NCBI GenBank assembly: GCA_964413425.1
Contig: CAYPST010000007.1
Coordinates: 1 to 64,000, forward strand
Direction: 5' to 3'
Source: DATFLS01 sp964413425
Lineage (GTDB): Bacteria; Fidelibacterota; JAANXI01
DNA: 64,000 bases
Position 1 is the first letter of the stretch, and every line of letters begins with the position of its first letter. The notes beneath the pieces were generated by a model, which worked only from the letters and a program-made list of their open reading frames with translations, made no database searches and was not told where the DNA came from. Below, piece by piece: positions 44,889 through 54,051 of this stretch. The translations under genes and the position numbers were made by a program.

Positions 44889-46439
44889 TTATTTTGCATA
44901 ACTCACGGACCTGTATTCACGAATGATCATTACTTTCACCTGTCCGGGATAGTTCATTTCTTCCTGAATTTTATTTGCAATATCCTCAGCCAGGATATCC
45001 GCTTGACCATCTGTGACCGAATCCGGCTCGACGAGAACTCGTACTTCCCGTCCGGCTTGAATTGCATAGGAGTTCGAGACGCCGCTGAAATTCTCGGCAA
45101 TTTCTTCAAGTTTCTCCAGCCGCTTGATATAGCTCTCCAGAGTGTCACCGCGAGCACCGCGTCGGGAACCGGAAATGGTATCGGCCGCCTGCACCAGCGA
45201 AGAAACCGGATGGGTCATTTCTACTTCTTCATGATGGGACTCAATAGCATTGACCACAATAGAATTTTCTTCGTACTTCCGGGCGATTTCTCCGCCAATC
45301 AACGCATGTGTGCCGCTGGTATCCCGGTCCACGGCTTTCCCGATATCATGGAGAAATCCTGCCCGCTTGGCAATTTCACCATCAAATCCCAGCTCCGCAG
45401 CCATTAATCCGGTAAGCCACCCGACTTCAATCGAATGCTTGAGGATATTCTGGCCGTAGCTCGTCCGGTATTTCAACTTCCCGACCAGATGCATGAGTTC
45501 TGAAGGAAGTGGCGAGACTCCAAGCTCATTAATCGCTTCTTCTGCAGCCTGCATAATAGAATCTTCAACTTGCTCAGATGCCTTTCCATACATCTCTTCG
45601 ATGCGTGACGGGTGAATCCGGCCATCTGCAATGAGCGCTTCCAGAGCAATTCTGGATTTTTCCCTCCGTACCGGATCAAAGCTGCTGAGCACCACAGCTT
45701 CCGGGGTATCATCGACGATTAACTCCACACCAGTGAGTGCTTCGAAATGTCGAATATTCCGGCCTTCACGCCCAATAATACGGCCTTTCATGTTATCGTT
45801 AGGGAGATTCACCACTGACACGGTGGTTTCTGCCGTATGATCAGCTGCGGATCGCTGTATTGCAGATACAATCACTTTTTGTGCCTCTCTGCGGCCTTCT
45901 CTCACTGCATCATCCTGAATACGCTTAATTTCACGGCTGGCAGCCTCACGGGCTTCATCCAGAAGGTTTTCCAAAAGCAGGCTCTTTGCCTCTTCTTCAG
46001 TCATCCCGGCAATAGCTTCCAGACGCTTGTTCTGCTCTTCTATGATTTCATTCAGCCGATGGTCTTTCTTATTGACCCGCTGAATTCGCTCATCCAGACT
46101 TTTATCAAGCCGTTTCAGTTCACCTTCCCTTTTCTCGATCAGATCGGCTTTTCGCTCAATAGATAACTCTCTCTGGTTTAACCGTTTTTCTACACTCCCC
46201 AATTCCTCCTGTTTTTTCTTGTACTGCGCTTCGGCCGCTGCTTTCAGTTTTTGTATTTCTTCTTTGGTCTCTAACATCCGCTCTTTGGTAAGTGTATCCG
46301 CTTCCCGGACGGCATCCTGAATAATACTATCGGCTTCCTCAGATGCCTTCCGGAGCCGAGATTTCTGAATGAGTAAAGCGATACCGGAACCGATGAGCAA
46401 ACCCAATACGGCGGTAGCAATCCAAATTGGTATATTCAT
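44889..46439 (-). CDS. rny: Ribonuclease Y
   Basis: A 516-residue membrane-anchored endoribonuclease that starts mRNA decay. An N-terminal transmembrane helix (about 4-22) leads a long coiled coil (about 30-185), then a KH domain (NLPNDNMKGRIIGREGRNIR, about 205-270) and an HD domain with AGFLHDIGKAVD and SHHEEVEM, ending MIREYRSVSYAK. Typical length and layout. The 5' flank contains a structured RNA candidate (46511-46585) between zapA and this gene. Confidence 0.96.
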   Translation of the reverse strand: MNIPIWIATAVLGLLIGSGIALLIQKSRLRKASEEADSIIQDAVREADTLTKERMLETKEEIQKLKAAAEAQYKKKQEELGSVEKRLNQRELSIERKADLIEKREGELKRLDKSLDERIQRVNKKDHRLNEIIEEQNKRLEAIAGMTEEEAKSLLLENLLDEAREAASREIKRIQDDAVREGRREAQKVIVSAIQRSAADHTAETTVSVVNLPNDNMKGRIIGREGRNIRHFEALTGVELIVDDTPEAVVLSSFDPVRREKSRIALEALIADGRIHPSRIEEMYGKASEQVEDSIMQAAEEAINELGVSPLPSELMHLVGKLKYRTSYGQNILKHSIEVGWLTGLMAAELGFDGEIAKRAGFLHDIGKAVDRDTSGTHALIGGEIARKYEENSIVVNAIESHHEEVEMTHPVSSLVQAADTISGSRRGARGDTLESYIKRLEKLEEIAENFSGVSNSYAIQAGREVRVLVEPDSVTDGQADILAEDIANKIQEEMNYPGQVKVMIIREYRSVSYAK

Positions 46440-46510
46440 TTTTTATACTCCTTTCATTTTCATAATCATCTTGCGAAGGAATCTTTTTCGATTCACCTCA
46501 TCTGAGTTTA

Positions 46511-46585
46511 AAAAAAATCCCTGCAAGAAATACATTGACCCGGAATTCACCTTCCATGGCCTGAAATGAATTTCCCGCAGGGATT
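46511..46585 (-). ncRNA. Structured RNA or terminator between zapA and rny
   Basis: On the minus strand AATCCCTGC (46585-46577) pairs with GCAGGGATT (46524-46516), closing a 75-nt structure. An inner stem forms between GGAA(A)TTCA and TGAATTCC. The 3' arm runs into a T-tract (complement of the A-run at 46511-46517). A 6S-like RNA (often near zapA) was considered, but this is much shorter than a normal 6S RNA; a simple long-stem terminator after zapA is the conservative reading. Confidence 0.35.
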
Positions 46586-46637
46586 GCGGATTTACCGAAT
46601 TGTATACGATTATTCTACGGCAATATGCGTAGAACCG

Positions 46638-46955
46638 TCATTCAAAGATTTCTATTGAATGTTTTTTCAGCGCTTCTTCAATAACGTTCGTCAATTCCGT
46701 TGTTTTCAAATCATACGTCTGCTTTAATTCGTCCGCTTCTTTACGGAGTTCAAAGAGCTCATCTGCAATATTCATGGCTGCTAAAATGGCTATCCGCAAC
46801 GTTGGTTGACTTGGCGGCAAGTTCTTGGAAATTTCCCGCATATGCCGGTCAACGTATTTTGCGATGTTTCGCAAATAGGATTCCTCAGCCTTACTTTTCA
46901 CAGTATATTCTTCGCCAAAAATTGTGAGACGAATTAAATTTTCTTCGTTATTCAT
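46638..46955 (-). CDS. zapA: Cell division protein ZapA
   Basis: A 105-residue FtsZ-ring stabiliser. The N-terminal beta hairpin (LIRLTIFGEEYTVKSKAEES) and the VDRHMREISKNLP helix match the ZapA globular head; ILAAMNIADELFELR starts the C-terminal coiled coil. Position after pheT and a short coiled-coil gene, before rny, is conserved in many lineages. Confidence 0.88.
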   Translation of the reverse strand: MNNEENLIRLTIFGEEYTVKSKAEESYLRNIAKYVDRHMREISKNLPPSQPTLRIAILAAMNIADELFELRKEADELKQTYDLKTTELTNVIEEALKKHSIEIFE

Positions 46956-47023
46956 TCAAAATTCCAGTGAAAGTCTACTATTCCATTCATTCCAGGACAC
47001 CAGGTGTACTATGTGACGCGACG

Positions 47024-47281
47024 TTATATGTCCTCCAGGAGGTATAGCATTGTTTGAACTTTCGTCCGAATAATTTCACGACTCACAGAATCCATATTTT
47101 CATCCTTTTTCTTCTTACGTATTGCATTTAACTCAGTTCGTAGTTGTTGATTCTGCTGCGACATCTGTTCTAATGTTTTCACCAGCTGATGCACCTTCCG
47201 TTCCAGAGAATTTATTTTGAGATACGTATTCAACTGCTCTTCACTCTTCTCTGAGATAGGCGTTATGGTTTTTCGCAGCAC
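47024..47281 (-). CDS. Small coiled-coil protein, ZapB-like
   Basis: Up to 85 residues, start uncertain: GTG 47281 overlaps the end of pheT by 41 bp; an internal TTG could be used. Heptad-rich (LNTYLKINSLERKVHQLVK, QMSQQNQQLRTELNAIRKKK) and adjacent to zapA, so a ZapB-type or accessory division role is plausible. No domain is definitive. Confidence 0.55.
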   Translation of the reverse strand: MLRKTITPISEKSEEQLNTYLKINSLERKVHQLVKTLEQMSQQNQQLRTELNAIRKKKKDENMDSVSREIIRTKVQTMLYLLEDI

Positions 47282-49634
47282 GGTCCAGTATTTGCCGAAC
47301 CACAGAATCCACTTCCTTTTCTGTTAAGGTCCGTTCTTCCGAGATGAACCTCAATGAATAAGTAAGTGATTTTTTGTCTGCAGGGATTGGATCACCTTCA
47401 TACAAATCATAGAGAGTGATGTCCGCAAGTAACTCACCACCGGCTTTCTGCAGAGTTGTTCCCAGTTTAGCTTCTTCCAATTCCTTGGGCACAATAAAAC
47501 TGAGATCACGTTCAACAGCCGGATAATCTGAAGGTTTTTGATAATCGAATTCTTCCGGAACGGCTTCACTTACCACATCCAGATCCGATTCAAGTCCGAA
47601 CAGTTTCTCCTCTATATCAAATTTCTGCAGGAATGTTTGATTAATCTGGCCACCTGTTCCGGTCAACTTCCCATTAACAGAGAGTGTAAATCCCGGCTGA
47701 AATAAATCCGAGTCTAACCTGTCGAAAGAATACTCACTTACCCCTACCATCTCCAGCATTGATTCAATATATCCTTTGAACTCATAGAAATCAATTTTTT
47801 TCTGTTCGGCACTCCAGGTACGAGGGGCGGTATGACCGGAGGCGATTACCGCAAGATGCTTGTATTCATTTGCCTGCGTGGCGACGTCCGGGTTGGCGTT
47901 AAATACGCGTCCGAACTCAAATAACCGGATATCGACTTCCTGCCGGTTGAGATTCTTCTGCACTCCTTCCACCAATAGCGGCATAAGAGTCGTCCGCAGA
48001 TACGCCATCTCTTCACTCAGCGGATTTCTGACTTTCACCGGTGTTTTCCCGGTCACTTCAGGAAAACAATATTCCTGCTTCACCAGACTATTCGAGACCG
48101 TCTGATTGAATCCAAAGCCTTTCCAGAGATTTGCCACCCGCCGGGTGAGACCGGTATCGCCGGATTGTATCTCCTGGGTATGATATTGGAAAAGGTCCGG
48201 AGAGGGAACGTTCTCCATGCCGTAGAATCGTACTACTTCTTCGATCAGATCAACTTCGCGTGCCAGATCCAGCCGAAACATCGGGACAGAGACCCGGAGA
48301 CTGTTCTGATTCTCTTCAATGATTCGACATCCCAAGGGGGTCAGAATATCACCGATCTCTCCCGGAGAAATATCAACCCCGATAAGTTTGCTTGTTCTGT
48401 CCGCACGGATTACAATTTCTCGTGGGGTGATCGGTGCCGGATACTGGTCGAGGATTCCTTCTACCACCTCACCGCCGGTCATTTCCTGAATGAGCGAGGT
48501 GATGCGATTCAGCGCATAGATCACTCCTTCCGGATCGGCACCTCGTTCAAACCGTTTACTCGCTTCGGTGGACAAGCCCAGATATTTTGAGCCGCGCCGG
48601 ACAGCGGTAGGATTGAAATACGCGCTCTCGATCAGAATATTGGTCGTATTTTCGGTGACTTCTGGGTTTGCTCCCCCCATAATACCTGCGATAGCGACCG
48701 GATTGTTCGCATCACAAATCAGGAGCACCTCTTCACTCAGTTCTCGTTCTTTGCCATCGAGCGTGGTGAACAACTCTCCATTCATGGCAGACCGCACTTC
48801 GATGGTATTCTCAGCTAACTTCTCCAGGTCGAATGTATGAAGCGGGTGGCCGGTCTCCATAAGGACATAATTCGAGAGATCAACTATGTTATTGATAGGA
48901 CGAAGGCCAACCGCCATTAAGCGTTGTTGCAGCCACAGCGGAGAGGGCTCTATCGGCACATTCTTGATAATTCGGGCAGCATATCGCGGGCATTTCTCCG
49001 GTTCGTGAATGACGATCTTCGCAAGGCTGGTGATGTGTTCCGTGCTTTCGTTAATGTGAAGCTCCGGCCGCCGGAGTTCGGCCTCATACATCGCACCCAC
49101 TTCTCGTGCAATACCGAGATGGCTCATACAATCCGGCCGGTTCGGGGTGACCTCAATATCTAAGCCGGACCAGTACTGCTCCAGATAACTCCAGAATGAT
49201 TGCCCAACCTCCGCCTCCTCCCGCAGCACCATAATTCCTGCATGGGAATCGCTTAATCCCAGCTCGCGTTCCGATGGAATCATCCCACGGGAATCCACAC
49301 CGCGCAGGGTCACTGATTCGATTGTATTGCCATCGGGTAAAGTCGTCCCCGGATGAATCACCGGGACCTTCTGATCAGGTGCTACATTGGGAGCACCGCA
49401 AAGTATTTGACGAGTTTCCTCTTCACGAACTTTTACCCGGCACACCAGTAATTTATCGGCATCCGGATGTGGTTCGACAGACTGCACCTGTCCGACGGTG
49501 ACAGCCTCAAAAAAATCACTTTTTTCCAGTAAGGGGACCGACTCAAGGCTGGTCAGTGTAAGGCGATCTGCTAATTCGTGAACAGGTGCATCGAAATCGA
49601 CATAATCATGCAGCCAATCAAGATTAATTCGCAT
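47241..49634 (-). CDS. pheT: Phenylalanyl-tRNA synthetase, beta subunit
   Basis: A 797-residue PheRS beta chain. An N-terminal OB tRNA-binding domain (VGQVQSVEPHPDADKLLVCR, about 46-150) is followed by B3/B4 (editing) and B5 domains (GLSTEASKRFERGADPEGV) and a catalytic-like core. The C-terminal FDX-ACB domain begins YPAVERDLSFIVPKE and ends ILDRAAKNHNAYLREE. It partners PheS in an alpha2beta2 enzyme charging tRNA-Phe. Start MRINLDWLHDYVDF is canonical. Confidence 0.97.
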   Translation of the reverse strand: MRINLDWLHDYVDFDAPVHELADRLTLTSLESVPLLEKSDFFEAVTVGQVQSVEPHPDADKLLVCRVKVREEETRQILCGAPNVAPDQKVPVIHPGTTLPDGNTIESVTLRGVDSRGMIPSERELGLSDSHAGIMVLREEAEVGQSFWSYLEQYWSGLDIEVTPNRPDCMSHLGIAREVGAMYEAELRRPELHINESTEHITSLAKIVIHEPEKCPRYAARIIKNVPIEPSPLWLQQRLMAVGLRPINNIVDLSNYVLMETGHPLHTFDLEKLAENTIEVRSAMNGELFTTLDGKERELSEEVLLICDANNPVAIAGIMGGANPEVTENTTNILIESAYFNPTAVRRGSKYLGLSTEASKRFERGADPEGVIYALNRITSLIQEMTGGEVVEGILDQYPAPITPREIVIRADRTSKLIGVDISPGEIGDILTPLGCRIIEENQNSLRVSVPMFRLDLAREVDLIEEVVRFYGMENVPSPDLFQYHTQEIQSGDTGLTRRVANLWKGFGFNQTVSNSLVKQEYCFPEVTGKTPVKVRNPLSEEMAYLRTTLMPLLVEGVQKNLNRQEVDIRLFEFGRVFNANPDVATQANEYKHLAVIASGHTAPRTWSAEQKKIDFYEFKGYIESMLEMVGVSEYSFDRLDSDLFQPGFTLSVNGKLTGTGGQINQTFLQKFDIEEKLFGLESDLDVVSEAVPEEFDYQKPSDYPAVERDLSFIVPKELEEAKLGTTLQKAGGELLADITLYDLYEGDPIPADKKSLTYSLRFISEERTLTEKEVDSVVRQILDRAAKNHNAYLREE

Positions 49635-49733
49635 AAGGATCTCATACTCAATTATGGATAGTTTTCATGCCTGGATAACAGAAAACGTCCGACGATTCAG
49701 GAAATACTGAACGAGAGGGGTGGAAAAAAGGTG

Positions 49734-50753
49734 TTAAAATTGCCGCAGGAATCTCAGATCACTATCGTAAAAGAGGCGGATATCATTGATACCGTATTTG
49801 TTCATGGCGATACGGTCCACTCCCATGCCAAACGCAAATCCGGTATATTTTTCTGCATCATAGCCAACATATCCATATAAATTAGGATCCACCATTCCTG
49901 CGCCCAGAATTTCCACCCAGCCCTGGTATTTGCACACCCGACATCCGCGCCCACCACAGATGACACAAGAAACGTCAACCTCGGTACTTGGTTCCGTGAA
50001 CGGAAAAAAACTGGGCCGAAAGCGGATTTTCGCAGCAGAACCGAAGAAGCGATGGGCGAACTCTTCCACCGTCCCTTTCAAATCGGCGAATGAGACGTCC
50101 TCATCTACATACAATCCTTCCACCTGACTGAACAGACAATAACTCCGGGCACTGATTGCCTCATGGCGATACACGCGCCCCGGCACTATAATTCTAACCG
50201 GTGGCGGATACTGTTCCATCACCCGGATTTGTACCGGTGATGTATGGGTACGCAACACAATGTCATCATCGATATAAAAGGTGTCCTGCATGTCACGCGC
50301 CGGATGATCCTTGGGAATATTTAACGCCTCAAAATTATAGTAATCTGTTTCCACCTCCGGTCCTTCGACCGTCGCGAATCCCATGGAGGTAAAAATATCC
50401 TCCATTTCCTGAAGCGTCAGAATCAGCGGATGATCATGGCCTACATATTGTTTCTTGCCCGGGAGGGTAACATCAATATCAATCGCTTGTCTTTTGGATT
50501 CCGCCTCAGCTGCCTGCTTCGATTCTTCCAATGAGTCCGCGATGTAGTTTTTCAGATCGTTCAGCGCTTTACCGATTTTGGGACGCTCGTCAGGTGCCGC
50601 TTCTCCGATGAGTGAAAAGAGTTCCTGCACCTTCCCTTTTCGGCCAAGATATTTGATACGCAGTTCTTCCAGCGCATTCAGATCGCTGTCAGCCGACTGC
50701 AGTGCGTCTGAGAATTCCTCCTGTATTTCCTGAATATCTTCGAAAAGTGCCAT
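49734..50753 (-). CDS. pheS: Phenylalanyl-tRNA synthetase, alpha subunit
   Basis: A 339-residue class II catalytic subunit. An N-terminal coiled coil (1-90) binds tRNA. The core contains HDTFYI-like DHPARDMQDTFYIDDDIVLR, motif 2 around GRVYRHEAISARSYCLFSQV, and motif 3 FAFGMGVDRIAMNKYGI. The phenylalanine pocket FRPSFFPFTEPSTEVDV is present. It starts 6 bp after rplT and is co-transcribed with pheT. Confidence 0.97.
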   Translation of the reverse strand: MALFEDIQEIQEEFSDALQSADSDLNALEELRIKYLGRKGKVQELFSLIGEAAPDERPKIGKALNDLKNYIADSLEESKQAAEAESKRQAIDIDVTLPGKKQYVGHDHPLILTLQEMEDIFTSMGFATVEGPEVETDYYNFEALNIPKDHPARDMQDTFYIDDDIVLRTHTSPVQIRVMEQYPPPVRIIVPGRVYRHEAISARSYCLFSQVEGLYVDEDVSFADLKGTVEEFAHRFFGSAAKIRFRPSFFPFTEPSTEVDVSCVICGGRGCRVCKYQGWVEILGAGMVDPNLYGYVGYDAEKYTGFAFGMGVDRIAMNKYGINDIRLFYDSDLRFLRQF

Positions 50754-50758
50754 CGATG

Positions 50759-51103
50759 TTACGACACTTCTTTCACTACGGCTTCAAATCCCGCCGGATC
50801 CCGAACAGCCATATCAGCCAGCATTTTCCGATTGAGCTCGATATTGGCTTCCTTTAATCCATGCATGAACGTGGAGTAATTTAAGCCATGTTGTCTGACT
50901 GCTGCGTTAATCCGGGTAATCCAGAGCTTCCTGAACTCCCGTTTTCGCTGCCGGCGATCCCGATAACTGTACTGCAGTGCCTTATCCACGGCATCTTTGG
51001 CAGTGCGATAGAGCCGGGAACGAGCACCATAATACCCCTTGGCTTGTTTCAATATTTTTTTTCGGCGACGTTTTCTGTGGACTGCATTTTTCGCACGTGG
51101 CAT
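50759..51103 (-). CDS. rplT: Ribosomal protein L20
   Basis: 114 residues, a basic helical protein that begins MPRAKNAVHRKRRRKKILKQ and contains GYYGARSRLYRTAKDAVDKA and RKLWITRINAAVRQHGLNYS, all signatures of bL20. It nucleates 23S rRNA folding. It is 15 bp downstream of rpmI in the conserved infC-rpmI-rplT cluster. L20 often represses this operon post-transcriptionally; no binding site was identified here. Confidence 0.97.
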   Translation of the reverse strand: MPRAKNAVHRKRRRKKILKQAKGYYGARSRLYRTAKDAVDKALQYSYRDRRQRKREFRKLWITRINAAVRQHGLNYSTFMHGLKEANIELNRKMLADMAVRDPAGFEAVVKEVS

Positions 51104-51118
51104 AGCACTCTTCCTCTA

Positions 51119-51310
51119 TTATTGAATCATTCGCTTCACACGTTTCTCATCCGTCTTATCAACCAATTTCGGTCTCCGTAACCGACGTTTCTGGTCGGAC
51201 GACTTATGGGAAAGTAAATGGCCGGCATAGGCGCTGTGGCGCTTCACCTTCCCCTTGGCTGTTTTTTTAAATCGTTTTCTGGCTCCACGGTTGCTTTTCA
51301 TTTTCGGCAT
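51119..51310 (-). CDS. rpmI: Ribosomal protein L35
   Basis: 63 residues, highly basic: MPKMKSNRGARKRFKKTAKG, then KVKRHSAYAGHLLSHKSSDQ and KRRLRRPKLVD. Full-length bL35, located between infC and rplT as usual. Confidence 0.96.
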   Translation of the reverse strand: MPKMKSNRGARKRFKKTAKGKVKRHSAYAGHLLSHKSSDQKRRLRRPKLVDKTDEKRVKRMIQ

Positions 51311-51325
51311 AGAATATCACCTCAA

Positions 51326-51832
51326 TCATTTGTGAATTAAATACATTACCATTTGACGACCTTCCATGTCGGGCGCCCGGTCCACTTCTGCAATATCTTC
51401 CGTTTCTTCAACAACGCGATCCAGCAGTTCCTCTCCAAATTCCTTATAATCCATTTCCCGCCCGCGAAAGAAGACCGTCACTTTAATTTTATCTCCGCCT
51501 TCCAGAAACTTGCGGATATGTCCCAACTTGGTTTGAAAGTCATGTTCTTCTATCTGAGGACGAAACCGGACTTCTTTGACCTCGATGGTATGCTGCTTCT
51601 TCTTGGCTTCTTTTTCTTTTTTCTTCTGTTCGTAAAGATATTTGCCATAATCCATTATCTTTACCACCGGTGGATCAGCCTGCGGGGCCACTTCCACCAG
51701 ATCCAGACCCCGATCCTCGGCTGTCCGCAGAGCCTCATCGATGTCAACGATGCCGATTTGCTCGCTGTCGTTATCAACGAGTCGTACCTGGTTCACTCTG
51801 ATTTGATCATTCACACGTAATTCGTCCTTCAC
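51326..51832 (-). CDS. infC: Translation initiation factor IF-3
   Basis: A 168-residue IF3. The N-domain (RVNDQIRVNQVRLVDNDSEQ, PPVVKIMDYGKYLYEQKKKE) is joined by a lysine-rich helix to the C-domain (EVRFRPQIEEHDFQTKLGHI, KIKVTVFFRGREM). It prevents subunit joining and proofreads initiator tRNA. The start is a GTG overlapping the thrS stop (GTGA, 4 bp). A non-AUG start is the rule for infC, where it allows IF3 autoregulation. Confidence 0.96.
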   Translation of the reverse strand: MKDELRVNDQIRVNQVRLVDNDSEQIGIVDIDEALRTAEDRGLDLVEVAPQADPPVVKIMDYGKYLYEQKKKEKEAKKKQHTIEVKEVRFRPQIEEHDFQTKLGHIRKFLEGGDKIKVTVFFRGREMDYKEFGEELLDRVVEETEDIAEVDRAPDMEGRQMVMYLIHK

Positions 51833-53793
51833 ACTAATTCGTCCTCCCTTAGTACCTGCGTTCGGGTTAGTTTTCTCTCAATTTCGTCACACAATTTTTG
51901 TGTGAGTTTGTCAAGCGATATTTCCCCATGATCCCCGACTCTGTGCTCCCGCAAAGCAACAGTTCTGTTATGCACCTCCCGCTCTCCGACAATCCCCATA
52001 TACGGAATTTTTTGGAGCTCGGCCTCGCGAATTTTCGCCCCGATGGTTTCACTCCGGTCATCGATTGCCACCCGAAGCCCCGCGGACTGCAAGGCCTCTT
52101 TGACTTCTCTGGCATATGGTTGCTGACTGTCCGTGATGGGAAGAACCGAGAACTGGACCGGAGTCAACCATAACGGAAATTCACCCGAGGTATGCTCGAT
52201 AAGTATGCCGATAAACCGTTCCAGTGAACCGAGTACAGCACGATGAATCATCACCGGCTGCTCTTCGTTTCCGCTGGCTGCTGTGTACGTCAAATCGAAT
52301 CGCTCAGGCATCATAAAATCCAGCTGGACGGTCCCCAGCTGCCAATCCCGTTGCAGAGCGTCCTTGACGATAAAGTCTATTTTCGGCCCGTAAAATGCCC
52401 CCTCACCTTCGTTAATTGCATAGGAATAACCTTGATCATCCAGCGCTTTTTTCAGAATCTGCTCTGACTCTTCCCAGGTTTCCACGTCACCGATGTGTTT
52501 CTCCGGCATGGTGGAAACCTCAATCTCCACCTCTTCGAATCCGAGCAGACGGTACGTATTAAGAATAATTTCAACGGCCTGAAGCACCTCAGCTTCAATC
52601 TGATCGATGGTACAGAAGATATGCGCATCATCCTGAGAGAATGATCGTACCCGGGTGAGACCGCCGGTGACGCCGGCCCGCTCATACCGGTGCAGCCGCC
52701 CGAAATCTGCGATGCGAAGCGGCAAATCCCGATAGGAGCGTTTATGGGCTGAATATATAAAGGTGTGGGTCGGGCAGTTCATGGGTTTTATCGCATATTC
52801 TCGCTTCTCCTCCTGGGGAGCGGTGAAATACATATTTTCTTTATAATTCTCATAATGCCCGGATCGATGCCAGAGATCGACATCCAGTATCTGCGGGGTA
52901 ATGACTTCCTGGTAATTGTATTCCCGATATAAGTCCCTGATATATTCCACCAGCTCGTTATATATAATGGTTCCCTTGGGATGAAAAAACGGGTTGGCAG
53001 GGGCTTCCGGATGAAAACTGAACAAATCCAGTTCTTTGCCAATTCTTCGGTGATCCCGTTTCCGCGCTTCTTCCAGCAACTCCAGATAGTTGTCCAGTGC
53101 CGCCTTCGTGGGCCAGCTGGTTCCGTAAATACGCTGCAGCATCTGATTATTTTCATCGCCCCGCCAATAGGCTCCTGCAGTTTTCAGCAGCTTGAAATGC
53201 CTGATCCACCCGGTGCTGGGAGCATGGGGCCCACGGCAGAGGTCCACAAAATCCCCCTGCCAGTAAATGGACGCAGAGTCATCCCCGTTTTCGTTCCGAA
53301 TTTCTTCCAGAAGTTCGGTCTTGTATTGTTCATTCCGTTCCGTAAATAGATCAACCAGTTCATCAATCGGTCGTACTTCCCGGCGCACTTCGAGGTTTTC
53401 GTCGGCAAGCTGAAGCATCCGCTGTTCAATTTTCTCCAGATCTTCTTCTGTAAAGGGTTGTTCAACATCGATATCATAATAAAAGCCGTTTTCAATAGCC
53501 GGCCCGATCGCGATCTGGGCATCCGGATATAGCTGTTCGACGGCTTGGGCCATTAAGTGAGATGTACTATGCCGCAGAATTTCATGACCCTCTTCGGAAT
53601 CAATAGTAATAATTTCGACGTGCGCATCCTCGTAAACCGGACGGATAACGTCGACTAATTGATCGTTGACGCGGGCGGCAATAGCATCTTTGGCAAGTTT
53701 TTTACCAATGGAACGGGCTATATCTAAAGGCATGACCCCGGCTGGATAGGATTGCTTCGAACCATCTGGCAGGGTAATTTGTATTTCGTCCAT
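51829..53793 (-). CDS. thrS: Threonyl-tRNA synthetase
   Basis: A 654-residue class II synthetase. ATG 53793 is preferred to an upstream TTG. Domains: TGS (MDEIQITLPDGSKQSYPAGV, 1-62), the editing SAD domain with HSTSHLMAQAVEQ and YWQGDFVDLCRGPH, the catalytic core with zinc ligands (MNCPTHTFIY Cys), RYERAGVTGGLTRVRSFSQD, HRAVLGSLERFIGILIEH (motif 3), and the anticodon-binding domain (FSVLPITDSQQPYAREVKEA). It heads the infC-rpmI-rplT-pheST train. Confidence 0.97.
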   Translation of the reverse strand: MDEIQITLPDGSKQSYPAGVMPLDIARSIGKKLAKDAIAARVNDQLVDVIRPVYEDAHVEIITIDSEEGHEILRHSTSHLMAQAVEQLYPDAQIAIGPAIENGFYYDIDVEQPFTEEDLEKIEQRMLQLADENLEVRREVRPIDELVDLFTERNEQYKTELLEEIRNENGDDSASIYWQGDFVDLCRGPHAPSTGWIRHFKLLKTAGAYWRGDENNQMLQRIYGTSWPTKAALDNYLELLEEARKRDHRRIGKELDLFSFHPEAPANPFFHPKGTIIYNELVEYIRDLYREYNYQEVITPQILDVDLWHRSGHYENYKENMYFTAPQEEKREYAIKPMNCPTHTFIYSAHKRSYRDLPLRIADFGRLHRYERAGVTGGLTRVRSFSQDDAHIFCTIDQIEAEVLQAVEIILNTYRLLGFEEVEIEVSTMPEKHIGDVETWEESEQILKKALDDQGYSYAINEGEGAFYGPKIDFIVKDALQRDWQLGTVQLDFMMPERFDLTYTAASGNEEQPVMIHRAVLGSLERFIGILIEHTSGEFPLWLTPVQFSVLPITDSQQPYAREVKEALQSAGLRVAIDDRSETIGAKIREAELQKIPYMGIVGEREVHNRTVALREHRVGDHGEISLDKLTQKLCDEIERKLTRTQVLREDELV

Positions 53794-53883
53794 GTACAAT
53801 TTGATTCTGCATTTTCTTAATTAGCATTGTTCACAATCATTCGCATCAGCCTTCTCGTGCGGAAGACTGTATTACGCGCTGTG

Positions 53884-53958
53884 TGGGCGATACTGGATTC
53901 GAACCAGTGACCCCTAGCGTGTCGAGCTAGTGCTCTGAACCGGCTGAGCTAATCGCCC
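53884..53958 (-). tRNA. tRNA-Val (GAC) with unusual C33
   Basis: Minus-strand cloverleaf: acceptor GGGCGAT/ATCGCCC, D-arm TAGCTCAGCCGGTTCAGAGC, anticodon stem CTAGC/GCTAG around the 7-nt loop TCGACAC, variable GGGTC, T-arm ACTGG-TTCGAAT-CCAGT, discriminator A. The anticodon is GAC (Val). Position 33 is C instead of the near-universal U, and 32/38 are T/C. Confidence 0.85.
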
Positions 53959-54051
53959 ATACTCTTTACTTGCACCATACAAGCTAAAGTGTAAAAAGGT
54001 ATAATATTTCTCAGACCAATGTCAAGTATAAAAGCCGTCCACAGCCTTCTG

